Below, in pieces: positions 1-7,230 of a stretch of DNA of 64,000 nt. Both the position numbers and the translations under genes were made by a program. Below the pieces are notes generated by a model. The model was not told the origin of the DNA. It did not search any database and was given only the letters and a program-made list of their open reading frames with translations. The first letter of the stretch is position 1, and each line of letters opens with the position of its first letter. This DNA is from Geomonas oryzae (GTDB lineage: Bacteria > Desulfobacterota > Desulfuromonadia > Geobacterales > Geobacteraceae), in the NCBI RefSeq assembly GCF_004117875.1, contig NZ_RAHW01000004.1, positions 434,001 through 498,000 on the forward strand. Direction: 5' to 3'.

Positions 1-79
1 CGACAAAACCGTTTTCGGTAAGTCCTTTTTTGAGGAATGTTGCTGTCTTTAACTCGTCTTCCACGATCAAGAGGCGCAT
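1..79 (-). CDS. Response regulator, N-terminus only (cut by window edge)
   Basis: Reading the minus strand from an ATG at 77-79 gives 26 codons beginning MRLLIVEDELKTATFLKKGL. This is the typical first beta strand and acidic pocket (Glu-Asp-Glu) of an OmpR-type receiver domain, and the wording is closest to CusR/heavy-metal regulators. It would be a cytoplasmic phosphorylation-controlled transcription factor paired with a histidine kinase outside the window. The phospho-acceptor Asp and the DNA-binding domain are beyond position 1, so the subfamily is uncertain. Confidence 0.75.
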   Translation of the reverse strand, partial: MRLLIVEDELKTATFLKKGLTENGFV

Positions 80-240
80 AGATTATCTCACTGCCACAAG
101 CAAATTCTGGCATGATAGCAGGTGCCCTCCATCTGGTTGAGCATATTGCATTGTATATAAAGTTTTTAAAAAGCAATTTGAGTCATAAGTGGATCTTATA
201 CTTTAAGCAATATATTTATCAACAAGTTTACGCGATCGGA

Positions 241-426
241 ATGGGCACTACCAGGCTGCGGTTGTCGCGGCGGGGACCTACCTCCTCCCCGATAGCCTAC
301 GGCCTTGCCGCCTACTACATTCGCGCGGTAGCCGATACCGCGGGCGTCGTCGAGGAATTGGCTGAAGACAACACCAACCTTGAAGTTCCCGCCAACAACC
401 AGCCACGGCCTTTTAGTCCACTGTGA
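241..426 (+). pseudogene. Remnant of a CARDB-like extracellular repeat domain
   Basis: The 80-558 interval holds no convincing intact gene. Its GC-rich part, 241-426, translates in one frame to a peptide containing AYYIRAVADTAGVV followed by an E-x(4)-N motif. That resembles the last strands of CARDB cell-adhesion domains, where YYI-x-A-x-AD and E-x-x-E-x-N-N motifs are common. There is no good ribosome binding site, no signal peptide and too little sequence for a domain, so I read it as the 3' scrap of a decayed surface-protein gene. The flanks (80-240, 430-558) are AT-rich; a possible extended -10 (TGATACAAT, about 481-489) may serve the next gene. Confidence 0.3.
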
Positions 427-558
427 GTATTCCTTGCTTCGTCTATGACATGTATGAGAGGCTTTTATATATTGCTACGACTGATACAATAGAAAGTACT
501 CTTGCCCCTATTTTATGGAATGACCGAACCTACCCATAACCCATAAAGGAATTCCCAA

Positions 559-1305
559 ATGGACATCCCACGGATCTTCAACATCACCGAAAGTGCTCAC
601 CGCATTCATAACCCCTTCACTCCCGAAAAGCTCGCCACTCTCGGTGCGGCACTGCGTCTGGAAGCGGGGACCCGGGTGCTCGATCTGGGCAGCGGTTCGG
701 GGGAGATGCTGTGTACTTGGGCTCGCGATTACGGCATCATCGGAACCGGCATCGACATGAGCCGGTTATTCAGCGAGCAAGCAAAGCTCCGCGCAGAAGA
801 ACTGGGTGTCACCGATCAAGTCACGTTCATCCATGGCGATGCCGCCGGCTATGTCTCGGACGAGAAAGTCGGTGTGGCAGCTTGTGTCGGTGCCACCTGG
901 ATCGGCGGGGGAGTGGCCGGCACCATCGAGCTCCTGGCGCAGAGCCTTAGCGCTGGAGGGATCATCCTCATCGGCGAGCCATACTGGAGGCAGTTGCCGC
1001 CGACGGAAGACGTTGCCAAGGGGTGTCTCGCCGGCTCGATCTCCGAGTTTCTCATGCTTCCAGAACTTATCGCGTCTTTTGGCCGCCTGGGCTATGACGT
1101 CGTTGAAATGGTGCTGGCCGATCAGGACGGCTGGGACAGATACGAGGCGGCCAAATGGCTCACCATGCGCCGATGGCTCGAAGCCAATCCCGATGATGAG
1201 TTAGCAAACGAGGTCCGCGCCCGATTGACTTCGGAACCGGAACGCCACGCCGCTTACACTCGCGAATACCTGGGTTGGGGCGTCTTTGCACTGATGCAGC
1301 GGTGA
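559..1305 (+). CDS. Class I SAM-dependent methyltransferase
   Basis: This encodes 248 residues with a Rossmann-fold methyltransferase core. Motif I, VLDLGSGSGE, lies at residues 40-49, an acidic residue follows in GTGIDMS, and HGDAAGY resembles the post-II loop that contacts adenine. The C-terminal third is rich in aromatic and charged residues and may form a substrate lid. The protein is expected in the cytosol; its substrate cannot be told from sequence. An AAGGA ribosome binding site lies about 10 bases before the ATG. The next gene is 70 bases away behind a hairpin, so they need not share a transcript. Confidence 0.85.
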   Translation: MDIPRIFNITESAHRIHNPFTPEKLATLGAALRLEAGTRVLDLGSGSGEMLCTWARDYGIIGTGIDMSRLFSEQAKLRAEELGVTDQVTFIHGDAAGYVSDEKVGVAACVGATWIGGGVAGTIELLAQSLSAGGIILIGEPYWRQLPPTEDVAKGCLAGSISEFLMLPELIASFGRLGYDVVEMVLADQDGWDRYEAAKWLTMRRWLEANPDDELANEVRARLTSEPERHAAYTREYLGWGVFALMQR

Positions 1306-1344
1306 TGAAAATCCCAATTGCAAAGTTAACCGATTCAGTCTACG

Positions 1345-1370
1345 CTCCCCGCAATCACTCATTGCGGGAG
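1345..1370 (+). promoter_or_regulatory. Hairpin that includes the ribosome binding site of the cupin gene
   Basis: CTCCCCGCAAT (1345-1355) and ATTGCGGGAG (1361-1370) pair around a 5-base loop with one bulged C. The right arm contains GGGAG, the only Shine-Dalgarno candidate for the ATG at 1376. The structure could end transcription of the upstream gene, although it lacks a real T-run, or it could mask the ribosome binding site. Confidence 0.45.
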
Positions 1371-1375
1371 CCTTT

Positions 1376-1861
1376 ATGAAAACACTTTCTGTCGACGATC
1401 TCTCCAGCCTTAGCAGTCAGGCAAAACAATCCCCACGCAAGCGGATGAATCGCAACCTTCATTCCGAACTGTCCGACCCCATCCAGCGCTTAGCCATAGC
1501 GATGGAACCTGACACTTATATTCGCCCCCATCGCCATCAGCAGACATGGGAGCTTTTGACCCCGCTGCGTGGCCGTTTTGTGGTCTTGACCTTTGATGAC
1601 GAGGGCGTGGTCGTCGGCCGTGCAGTCCTTGGTGACGGCGTTTCCGTTGTTGAAACTCCGGTCGCAACATGGCATGCGGTCCTCTCTCTTGATACCGACG
1701 GTGTCATCTTTGAAGTCAAACACGGCCCTTATGCTCCTTTCAAAGAGGAAGACTTCGCCTCCTGGTCGCCTTCTGCCGAGGATGATACGCAGAAGGAGCT
1801 CATGCTTTGGTTCCGCGATGCCGAAGTCGGGCAGCGTTGGCCCGGTTTTGGGGCTCGGTGA
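1376..1861 (+). CDS. WbuC-family cupin-fold metalloprotein
   Basis: This 161-residue protein matches the WbuC family of small cupins often found near polysaccharide genes. A metal-binding cupin motif is visible as RPHRHQQTWE (residues 50-59), giving two His and a Glu ligand; a second His-containing strand is ATWHAVLSL. The N-terminal part (RKRMNRNLHSELSDPIQRL) and the C-terminal WPGFGAR-like tail are also typical. Its reaction is unknown. No O-antigen genes lie nearby, so the usual surface-sugar context is missing. It is followed 25 bases later by an acetyltransferase and may be co-transcribed with it. Confidence 0.8.
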   Translation: MKTLSVDDLSSLSSQAKQSPRKRMNRNLHSELSDPIQRLAIAMEPDTYIRPHRHQQTWELLTPLRGRFVVLTFDDEGVVVGRAVLGDGVSVVETPVATWHAVLSLDTDGVIFEVKHGPYAPFKEEDFASWSPSAEDDTQKELMLWFRDAEVGQRWPGFGAR

Positions 1862-1886
1862 CAGAGCGTCAGGGAGAGCACAGCAC

Positions 1887-2375
1887 ATGAGAATCGCAAC
1901 CGGACATGACCTCGAGGCGATCGTCGCGATCTATAACTCGACGGTACCGACGCGACAATCCACCGCCGACACGGCAGAGGTCAGTGTCGCCTCCAAAATG
2001 GAATGGTTTCGGCAGCATGAGCCCCACAAGCGTCCCTTGTTGGTCTGTGAAAGAGACGGCAAAATAGTTGCGTGGGTGAGTTTCCAGTCCTTCTACGGCC
2101 GACCTGCGTATGACCACACTGCCGAAATAAGTATCTATATTTCGCCTGAGCAGAGAGGCCAAGGGCTCGGACGTCAGGTGCTCGCAGAGGCATTGGAAAT
2201 GACGCGAGACCTTCAGATCAAGACCGTGGTCGGTTTCATATTTTCGCACAACGAACCAAGCATCCGGCTGTTCAAGTCAGTTGGCTTCGAGGAGTGGGGT
2301 AAACTACCAAGTATCGCTGAAATGGATGGGGAGGAGTATAGCCTCTCGATTTTGGGGAAAAGGGTCAATCCGTAA
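1887..2375 (+). CDS. GNAT N-acetyltransferase, phosphinothricin/methionine sulfoximine type
   Basis: Starting at the ATG at 1887, behind AGGGAGAG, gives 162 residues. Longer readings extend into the cupin gene in another frame and are not credible. The acetyl-CoA pyrophosphate loop QRGQGLG is at residues 89-95. The N-terminus (RIATGHDLEAIVAIYN) and the segment with IYISPEQRGQG and HNEPSIRLFKSVGF are typical of the Pat/MnaT group, which acetylates amino-acid analogues such as methionine sulfoximine. The substrate is inferred from family resemblance only. It is a cytosolic enzyme, probably part of a small operon with the WbuC-like gene. Confidence 0.85.
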   Translation: MRIATGHDLEAIVAIYNSTVPTRQSTADTAEVSVASKMEWFRQHEPHKRPLLVCERDGKIVAWVSFQSFYGRPAYDHTAEISIYISPEQRGQGLGRQVLAEALEMTRDLQIKTVVGFIFSHNEPSIRLFKSVGFEEWGKLPSIAEMDGEEYSLSILGKRVNP

Positions 2376-2519
2376 TACGTAGAACCAGTAAAAGCCTGCG
2401 TACGCCGACTGCTTTGGCTTTGAAACATCTGTTCCAGTCAGGCAATCCTTCATCCGTCTCGCAGGCAATAGTAGAGCTGGCATGTTTGAGCTCGTCTTAC
2501 TGCTGCAAAGGAGGGACAG

Positions 2520-2792
2520 ATGAAAAACTGCAAGGGGGAACTCGTACTGGGGACGGAAGACGTGGTACAGGTCGTTGCCGAGATTCCGAAGAACCATCGC
2601 CATCTGCGCACGACGTTGCAACTAGCCGACGGATCCTCCATCACGTTGCAGGAGGCGACCGTCGCCGCCATCGTTCGTGCTTACGTAGCGATCAAGACTG
2701 ATCCGGTGAGGAAGTCGATGCAGCTTTCAGGGCGCAAGCTCACCGAACGGAAGTCCGGCTATGCGGCGTGGCAGCTTCTTGAGGAAGCTTGA
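2520..2792 (+). CDS. Small hypothetical protein
   Basis: This 90-residue ORF has a very good ribosome binding site (AAAGGAGGG, about 7 bases before ATG) and codon use like its neighbours, so I accept it as real. There is no signal peptide or membrane segment. The sequence is basic overall, with a predicted beta-rich first half (GTEDVVQVVAEIP, LQLADGSSITLQEATV) and a helical second half ending in WQLLEEA. I do not recognise the family. The gene stands alone between the acetyltransferase and the convergent PH-domain gene. Confidence 0.6.
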   Translation: MKNCKGELVLGTEDVVQVVAEIPKNHRHLRTTLQLADGSSITLQEATVAAIVRAYVAIKTDPVRKSMQLSGRKLTERKSGYAAWQLLEEA

Positions 2793-2900
2793 TGGATAGG
2801 CGGCGCTAAGAGAGAAGGCTGGGACCGCTCCACCTGATCAGGAACGGACCCAGTTTGTTCGTTGGTTGAAACGGCGCGTTCGGGGGAGGTGAACCTGGTG

Positions 2901-3311
2901 CTAAGCTCCACTGAGACTCAGAGCCCTTATCTGTTCTTTCAAGGCGTCCGGCTTTTTTATCCCAACTAATGCCGCCTCTTTCATGGGACCAGACGAGGTG
3001 GCAAATTCCAGCGTCCCAAGATCGAAAATCTTCTGCAGCAAGTTTTGGGAGACGTTGATGCTGCGAATGTCTTTTATTTCGATCTCATAGGTCCTTGTAT
3101 TGAAAATCCCGAACTTGGTTATGATCCTTGTGCTTGTTACCCGGCCGTGGATGCCAAACCTTTTCCAGGCGATGACCGCCACCATGCAGCCGGCAAAGAA
3201 CAGCAGAGTTGGGGAGCTGAAGGAACCAAGCGCAAAAATAGCAGCTAATCCGAGTCCCACGCTGTAATTGGTCCAGGCTGGATACCCTTCGAAGATCGCT
3301 AAATCGTCCAT
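2901..3311 (-). CDS. Membrane protein with bacterial PH-like (bPH2) domain
   Basis: The protein has 136 residues. Two hydrophobic segments in the first 50 residues are followed by a bacterial PH-like domain, seen as TSTRIITKFGIFNTRTYEIEIKDIRSI. This is the layout of YdbS/YdbT-like proteins, where a PH domain hangs from an inner-membrane hairpin. Its function is not established. The ATG at 3311 follows GGAGGTGGGG. It appears monocistronic, is convergent with 2520-2792, and is separated by about 100 bases from mobB on the same strand. Confidence 0.75.
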   Translation of the reverse strand: MDDLAIFEGYPAWTNYSVGLGLAAIFALGSFSSPTLLFFAGCMVAVIAWKRFGIHGRVTSTRIITKFGIFNTRTYEIEIKDIRSINVSQNLLQKIFDLGTLEFATSSGPMKEAALVGIKKPDALKEQIRALSLSGA

Positions 3312-3410
3312 GCCCCACCTCCTGATAAGCTTTATTGGTGTTTGCTAACCAAGCATGGGCAGTGTACAGGGCGCGTTTCGTTTTGCAACCTTTTCGAGAT
3401 GGATGGCTGG

Positions 3411-3914
3411 CTAGTGCAGAAACGTCTCCTCTATGAAGTCGGCGACGGCGCTGGGGTCGTTCAGGTCCAGCACCGGTACGTCGAGCACCAGGTCGGCGTC
3501 GCTCGCGACTGCCACCAGTGTGGGGTCGTTGTTTTCCCCGCGGCAGAGGAGTTCCGTACTTCTCTCCTGGCGGTTCACCTCGATCTTCGGCATGCCGCTC
3601 TTTTTGAACCCTTCGGTCAGGACGATATCCAGGTCCGAGAAGTAGGTCTCGATCAGCTCCTCGATGGGAGGGGACTGGGTGTGTTTCTTCACGATGGCGA
3701 GCTTCTCCGGCGACGAGATCAGCATGGTGTCGGCGCCGGCCGCGGTGAGGCGGTAACTGTCCTTGCCGGGATGGTCGATGTCGAAGCGGTGCGCGTCGTG
3801 CTTGATGACGCCAACCTTGTAACCGCGCTCTTTCAGGTGGGCGATGACCTTTTCAAGCAGGGTGGTCTTTCCGGTGTTCGATTTTGCCACGAAGGATACT
3901 GCCTTTACCGTCAT
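3411..3914 (-). CDS. mobB: Molybdopterin-guanine dinucleotide biosynthesis adaptor protein MobB
   Basis: The protein has 167 residues and is a P-loop GTP-binding accessory factor that helps MobA attach GMP to molybdopterin. The P-loop reads FVAKSNTGKTTLL, with Ala where Walker A usually has its first Gly. The family motif GVIKHDAHRFDIDHPGKDS follows, then GADTM and the EGFKKSGMPKIEV segment. The start used here is the ATG at 3914, which overlaps the mobA stop as ATGA; an in-frame upstream extension would run through mobA and is rejected. The pair supplies bis-MGD cofactor for enzymes such as formate dehydrogenase or nitrate reductase, none of which is in the window. Confidence 0.93.
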   Translation of the reverse strand: MTVKAVSFVAKSNTGKTTLLEKVIAHLKERGYKVGVIKHDAHRFDIDHPGKDSYRLTAAGADTMLISSPEKLAIVKKHTQSPPIEELIETYFSDLDIVLTEGFKKSGMPKIEVNRQERSTELLCRGENNDPTLVAVASDADLVLDVPVLDLNDPSAVADFIEETFLH

Positions 3915-4507
3915 TGGGTCTCTCCTGTCTTTTCTATGTCTTCCGGCGTGTTCAGATTGATGAAGGCGATCCTGGCTGGATCTAGTGCGACGATATCTTC
4001 GGGTCCCACTTCCCTGACCCTCACCCTGGGATACCAGGCGTAGGCGCAGCAATCGCCGCTTTGCAACAGCTCGTCGATCGGCTGCAGGCAGCGGCGCGAG
4101 TAAAGCGCGAAGAGCGGTTCATAGCCATGTTCGGTTCTGGGGACGACGGCGTCGCATCCTTCCGTCAGCGAGCAGAGATGGTGCAGCACCGCGCGGCTCG
4201 GGAAGGGGAGGTCGCACGACGCCACGAAAACCCACTCGGTCTGCACCGAGGCAAGCGCCGTATAGATTCCGCCCAGCGAGCTGCCGGGGACTAGGTCGGG
4301 AACGACGGTAACCCCGTAGCCTTCAAAGCGCTCCCCCTGGTTCCCTACAAGCACGACCTGCGGAAACGACTCCCGGAAGAGATCCAGAACGCGCTCGAAG
4401 AGCGGCCTGCCGCGAAACTCCAGGAGCGCCTTGTCGCGTCCCATGCGGCGGCTCTTTCCGCCGACGAGGATCGCACCCGTAATGTCCAAAGCCGCGGTTT
4501 CCGGCAT
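3911..4507 (-). CDS. mobA: Molybdenum cofactor guanylyltransferase MobA
   Basis: The gene encodes 198 residues from the ATG at 4507, which has AGGGGA upstream. A start 29 codons further up is possible but adds a poorly conserved tail. The nucleotidyltransferase signature is AILVGGKSRRMGRDKALLEF near the N-terminus, followed by VPDLVPGSSLGGIYTAL and the metal-binding CDLPFP motif. The enzyme transfers GMP from GTP to molybdopterin to make MGD. Its stop overlaps the mobB start, showing translational coupling. A 202-base divergent gap separates it from the type VI secretion locus. Confidence 0.93.
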   Translation of the reverse strand: MPETAALDITGAILVGGKSRRMGRDKALLEFRGRPLFERVLDLFRESFPQVVLVGNQGERFEGYGVTVVPDLVPGSSLGGIYTALASVQTEWVFVASCDLPFPSRAVLHHLCSLTEGCDAVVPRTEHGYEPLFALYSRRCLQPIDELLQSGDCCAYAWYPRVRVREVGPEDIVALDPARIAFINLNTPEDIEKTGETQ

Positions 4508-4709
4508 CGCCCGTCCCCTGCATTCCTTATCGTTCTCGTCGATCAATACCAAAGCACATCCGTTTATACCATAAGTCCCCTCCGGCTCGACCACAAATTA
4601 AATTCCGTTCCGCTACTTGCTAAAAATAAATTTATGTTAATCTTTTGCCTTGTCGCTGGGGCAGGGGACCCGAAGCGTTCCTTGCCCGTATCACTGGTCG
4701 GGGTGGCCT

Positions 4710-5183
4710 ATGCACAAGTACAAACTGGTCATCGGTGTAATGGCGGGATGTCTTACCGCTGCATGTTCACCACAGGTGCGTGGGGGGCAGGGAGAGGTGA
4801 TCCTCCTCAGGGTGCAGACGGACCCGCAGTTGAACCGCTACGAAAAGACCAGTCACGCCCTGATGCTGTGCCTCTACCAACTAAGGGAGCCGGAGGGGTT
4901 CAGGCTGCTCAGCGAGGCACGGGACGGCTTGCCGAGGCTCCTCGAGTGCGGTCGTTTCGATGCATCCGTGGTGAGCGTGCGCAAGATCGTAGTGCAACCC
5001 GGACAGACGGTGTCCCAGAATTGCGAAAAGGCGGAGGGCGCCCGCTACATTGGGATTGCCACCGGTTATTACCAGCAGGGGAAAAAGGCGACGGAGCTGG
5101 TGCCCCTGCCGACCGAGTCAAGGGGCGGGCGACTCCGCGTCGATCTGGGCGCGCAGGAGATCGCAGGCGCGAGGGTGGAATGA
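4710..5183 (+). CDS. tssJ: Type VI secretion lipoprotein TssJ
   Basis: Starting at the ATG at 4710 gives 157 residues with a lipoprotein signal whose lipobox LTAAC ends at Cys19. The mature part contains the beta-sandwich features of TssJ (VILLRVQTDPQLNRYEKTSHALMLC interrupted across strands, and YYQQGKKATELVPLP). TssJ anchors the TssJLM trans-envelope complex in the outer membrane by binding the periplasmic tip of TssM. It is the first gene of the locus and its stop overlaps the tssK start (ATGA at 5180). The ribosome binding site is weak. Upstream ATGs in the same frame give no usable signal peptide. Confidence 0.88.
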   Translation: MHKYKLVIGVMAGCLTAACSPQVRGGQGEVILLRVQTDPQLNRYEKTSHALMLCLYQLREPEGFRLLSEARDGLPRLLECGRFDASVVSVRKIVVQPGQTVSQNCEKAEGARYIGIATGYYQQGKKATELVPLPTESRGGRLRVDLGAQEIAGARVE

Positions 5184-6556
5184 CCATGCCACACGGACCT
5201 GTCTTCTGGCACCAGGGGATGTTCCTGCAGCCGCAGCATTTCCAGCTCGCCGAACGGAGCGCGGACCTCCGCTTCACTCCTTACCGTCAATGGACCACGC
5301 CGCATCTCTGGGGTGTCTGCCGGGCCGACGTCGAGCTAACCGCGTCAGGCATCCGTTCGCTTTCCGTCACAGCCGGAGAATTCCTCTTCCCCGACGGAAC
5401 CTTCCTCAAGTTTCCGGGCAACGTCGTGATCGAACCACGGCTTCTTCCGGGAACCATGGAGGCAACAGGCGGTGCGCTGACCGCCTATCTCGGGCTGAGG
5501 AAGTGGCAGGAGCAGGGCGAGAACGTAACGGTTGTCGCGCAAGGGGAGCAGCTTGGACGGGTGGCGAGTCGTTTCGTGACGGGCGAGGAGGGGACTATCC
5601 GCCAGGATCTCCACGGTGCAGGTCCCGCAGCGGAGGTCCGCCTGTTGAGCCACCTTGCGCGGATCTTCTGGGAAGACGAGCTCGACCTCCTGGGCGACTA
5701 CCTGCTCATCCCCTTTGCAAGGCTCGAACTGCGCAACGAAGCGGTCGAACTCTCCCGTGATTTCATCCCACCTTCGGTCAGCATCGTCTCGTCGCCGACC
5801 CTCTTCGCGCTGGTGCGTGAAATACGGGATCTCGTCTCCACGCGTTGCCGCGGTCTCGAGGCGTGCAAGAAGCAGCGGGGCGTGCAGGACGCCGAGTTCG
5901 GCTCCAAAGATCTCGTCTATCTCCTAGCCCTGAGAACGATGAACCGCCACCTGGCACAGCTCGATCACCTGTTGGCGGGGGAGGTTCACCCTTGGCTCTT
6001 CTACGGGGCGCTGACGCAGCTGGCCGCCGAACTTTCCTCGTTTTCCGCAACCGTCTCATATGGGGAAGAGCGCCTTCTGCCGGAATACCGCCATCTCGAC
6101 CTGGCACGATGCTTCTCTCAGGCTCACGACCTCATCCTCACGCTCCTGCAGCAGATCACCGCAGGCCCCGATTATTCCCTCTCCATGACATATGACGGCA
6201 GCTATCTCAGCTCCGAGCTCGCGCCCTCCCACTTCCAGGGGCGTGGCCGCTTCTTCCTGGTTCTTTCCACGGATGAAGATGCCGAGTCCGTGCTCGTTTC
6301 CCTGGCCGGCGTCGCGAAGTTGAGTGCCCGCGAACGGCTTCCGCTTCTGATCTCCCAGGCGCTGCCCGGCATCCCGCTGCACCACCTCCCGACTCCTCCC
6401 CAGGAACTGCCGCGGCGCGCCCGTTCCATCTACTTCGCCATCGACAGCCGCAGCGAGCAATGGGAGCAGGTGCAGAAGTGGAACAACCTCGCGCTCTTTT
6501 GGGACCAGGCCCCTGCGGACCTCGCGGCCGAAATCATGATAGTGAGCAGACCATGA
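5180..6556 (+). CDS. tssK: Type VI secretion baseplate protein TssK
   Basis: The protein has 458 residues and is the cytoplasmic baseplate adaptor that links the wedge (TssEFG) to the TssJLM membrane complex. The start is the hallmark PVFWHQGMFLQPQHFQ, and QWTTPHLWGV follows shortly after. The whole length fits the family. The ATG at 5180 overlaps the tssJ stop and is preceded by GAGGGTGG; a second ATG two codons later is an equally possible start. The gene overlaps tssL by four bases at its end, so tssJ, tssK and tssL are probably co-translated. Confidence 0.95.
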   Translation: MTMPHGPVFWHQGMFLQPQHFQLAERSADLRFTPYRQWTTPHLWGVCRADVELTASGIRSLSVTAGEFLFPDGTFLKFPGNVVIEPRLLPGTMEATGGALTAYLGLRKWQEQGENVTVVAQGEQLGRVASRFVTGEEGTIRQDLHGAGPAAEVRLLSHLARIFWEDELDLLGDYLLIPFARLELRNEAVELSRDFIPPSVSIVSSPTLFALVREIRDLVSTRCRGLEACKKQRGVQDAEFGSKDLVYLLALRTMNRHLAQLDHLLAGEVHPWLFYGALTQLAAELSSFSATVSYGEERLLPEYRHLDLARCFSQAHDLILTLLQQITAGPDYSLSMTYDGSYLSSELAPSHFQGRGRFFLVLSTDEDAESVLVSLAGVAKLSARERLPLLISQALPGIPLHHLPTPPQELPRRARSIYFAIDSRSEQWEQVQKWNNLALFWDQAPADLAAEIMIVSRP

Positions 6557-7215
6557 GAGTGATCGACTGCTTCATGCCTGTTATCGCCTGGATCGTCGAT
6601 TTTCGCGACGCCTTGCCGGAGTGTCCCCCGTATGAACAGGTAAAAGGTGAGATCCGGCAGCTCCTGGCACAATCGGAGACGATGAGCAAGGGGGGCGCCT
6701 TCGACCCGGAACAGTACGACGCCGCCCGCTTCATCGTGTGCGCCTGGGTGGACGAGACCCTGCTCGGTTCGCAGTGGCGCGACACGCACCGTTGGCAGCA
6801 TGAGCAGTTGCAGCGTCACTTCTACCAGACCACCGACGCGGGGGTGGAGGCCTTCGCGCGGTTGCAGGCGCTGGGGCAGAAACAGCAGGCGCGCGAGGCC
6901 TTCTGCCTTTGCCTCGCCCTCGGTTTCAAGGGGCGCTACCTCGGCCCGGAGGGAGAACTTCAACTGGAGCAGGTCAGAAGCGCGCAACTGAAGCTCCTCT
7001 TCGAAGCCCCTCAAGGAGTTCCCGCTACCGATGGGATGGAGTTATTCCCCGGCGCACTCGTGCCGGACTGCGGGCCTCGCTCCGCGGCAAAGGGGACCTG
7101 GTTTCCGCTGCGACCGCTCCCCGCGATGCTGATCACATCCCCGTTCTTCCTGTTTGCAGTTTTGTACCTCGTCTATCGCTACGTGCTAAGCGGGCTTGTC
7201 CTTCCGGACCCCTAG
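6553..7215 (+). CDS. tssL: Type VI secretion inner-membrane protein TssL (DotU/IcmH family)
   Basis: The protein has 220 residues with a DotU-like helical cytoplasmic domain (ARFIVCAWVDETLLGSQWR, LGFKGRYLGPEGELQL) and one C-terminal membrane helix in the last 30 residues, the usual tail-anchored TssL topology. It lacks a C-terminal OmpA-like peptidoglycan-binding domain, so anchoring to the cell wall must come from another protein or not occur. The ATG at 6553 overlaps the tssK stop; the upstream in-frame extension lies inside tssK and is rejected. It forms a complex with TssM, encoded 15 bases downstream. Confidence 0.93.
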   Translation: MRVIDCFMPVIAWIVDFRDALPECPPYEQVKGEIRQLLAQSETMSKGGAFDPEQYDAARFIVCAWVDETLLGSQWRDTHRWQHEQLQRHFYQTTDAGVEAFARLQALGQKQQAREAFCLCLALGFKGRYLGPEGELQLEQVRSAQLKLLFEAPQGVPATDGMELFPGALVPDCGPRSAAKGTWFPLRPLPAMLITSPFFLFAVLYLVYRYVLSGLVLPDP

Positions 7216-7230
7216 CCTGGGAGGTGCATC

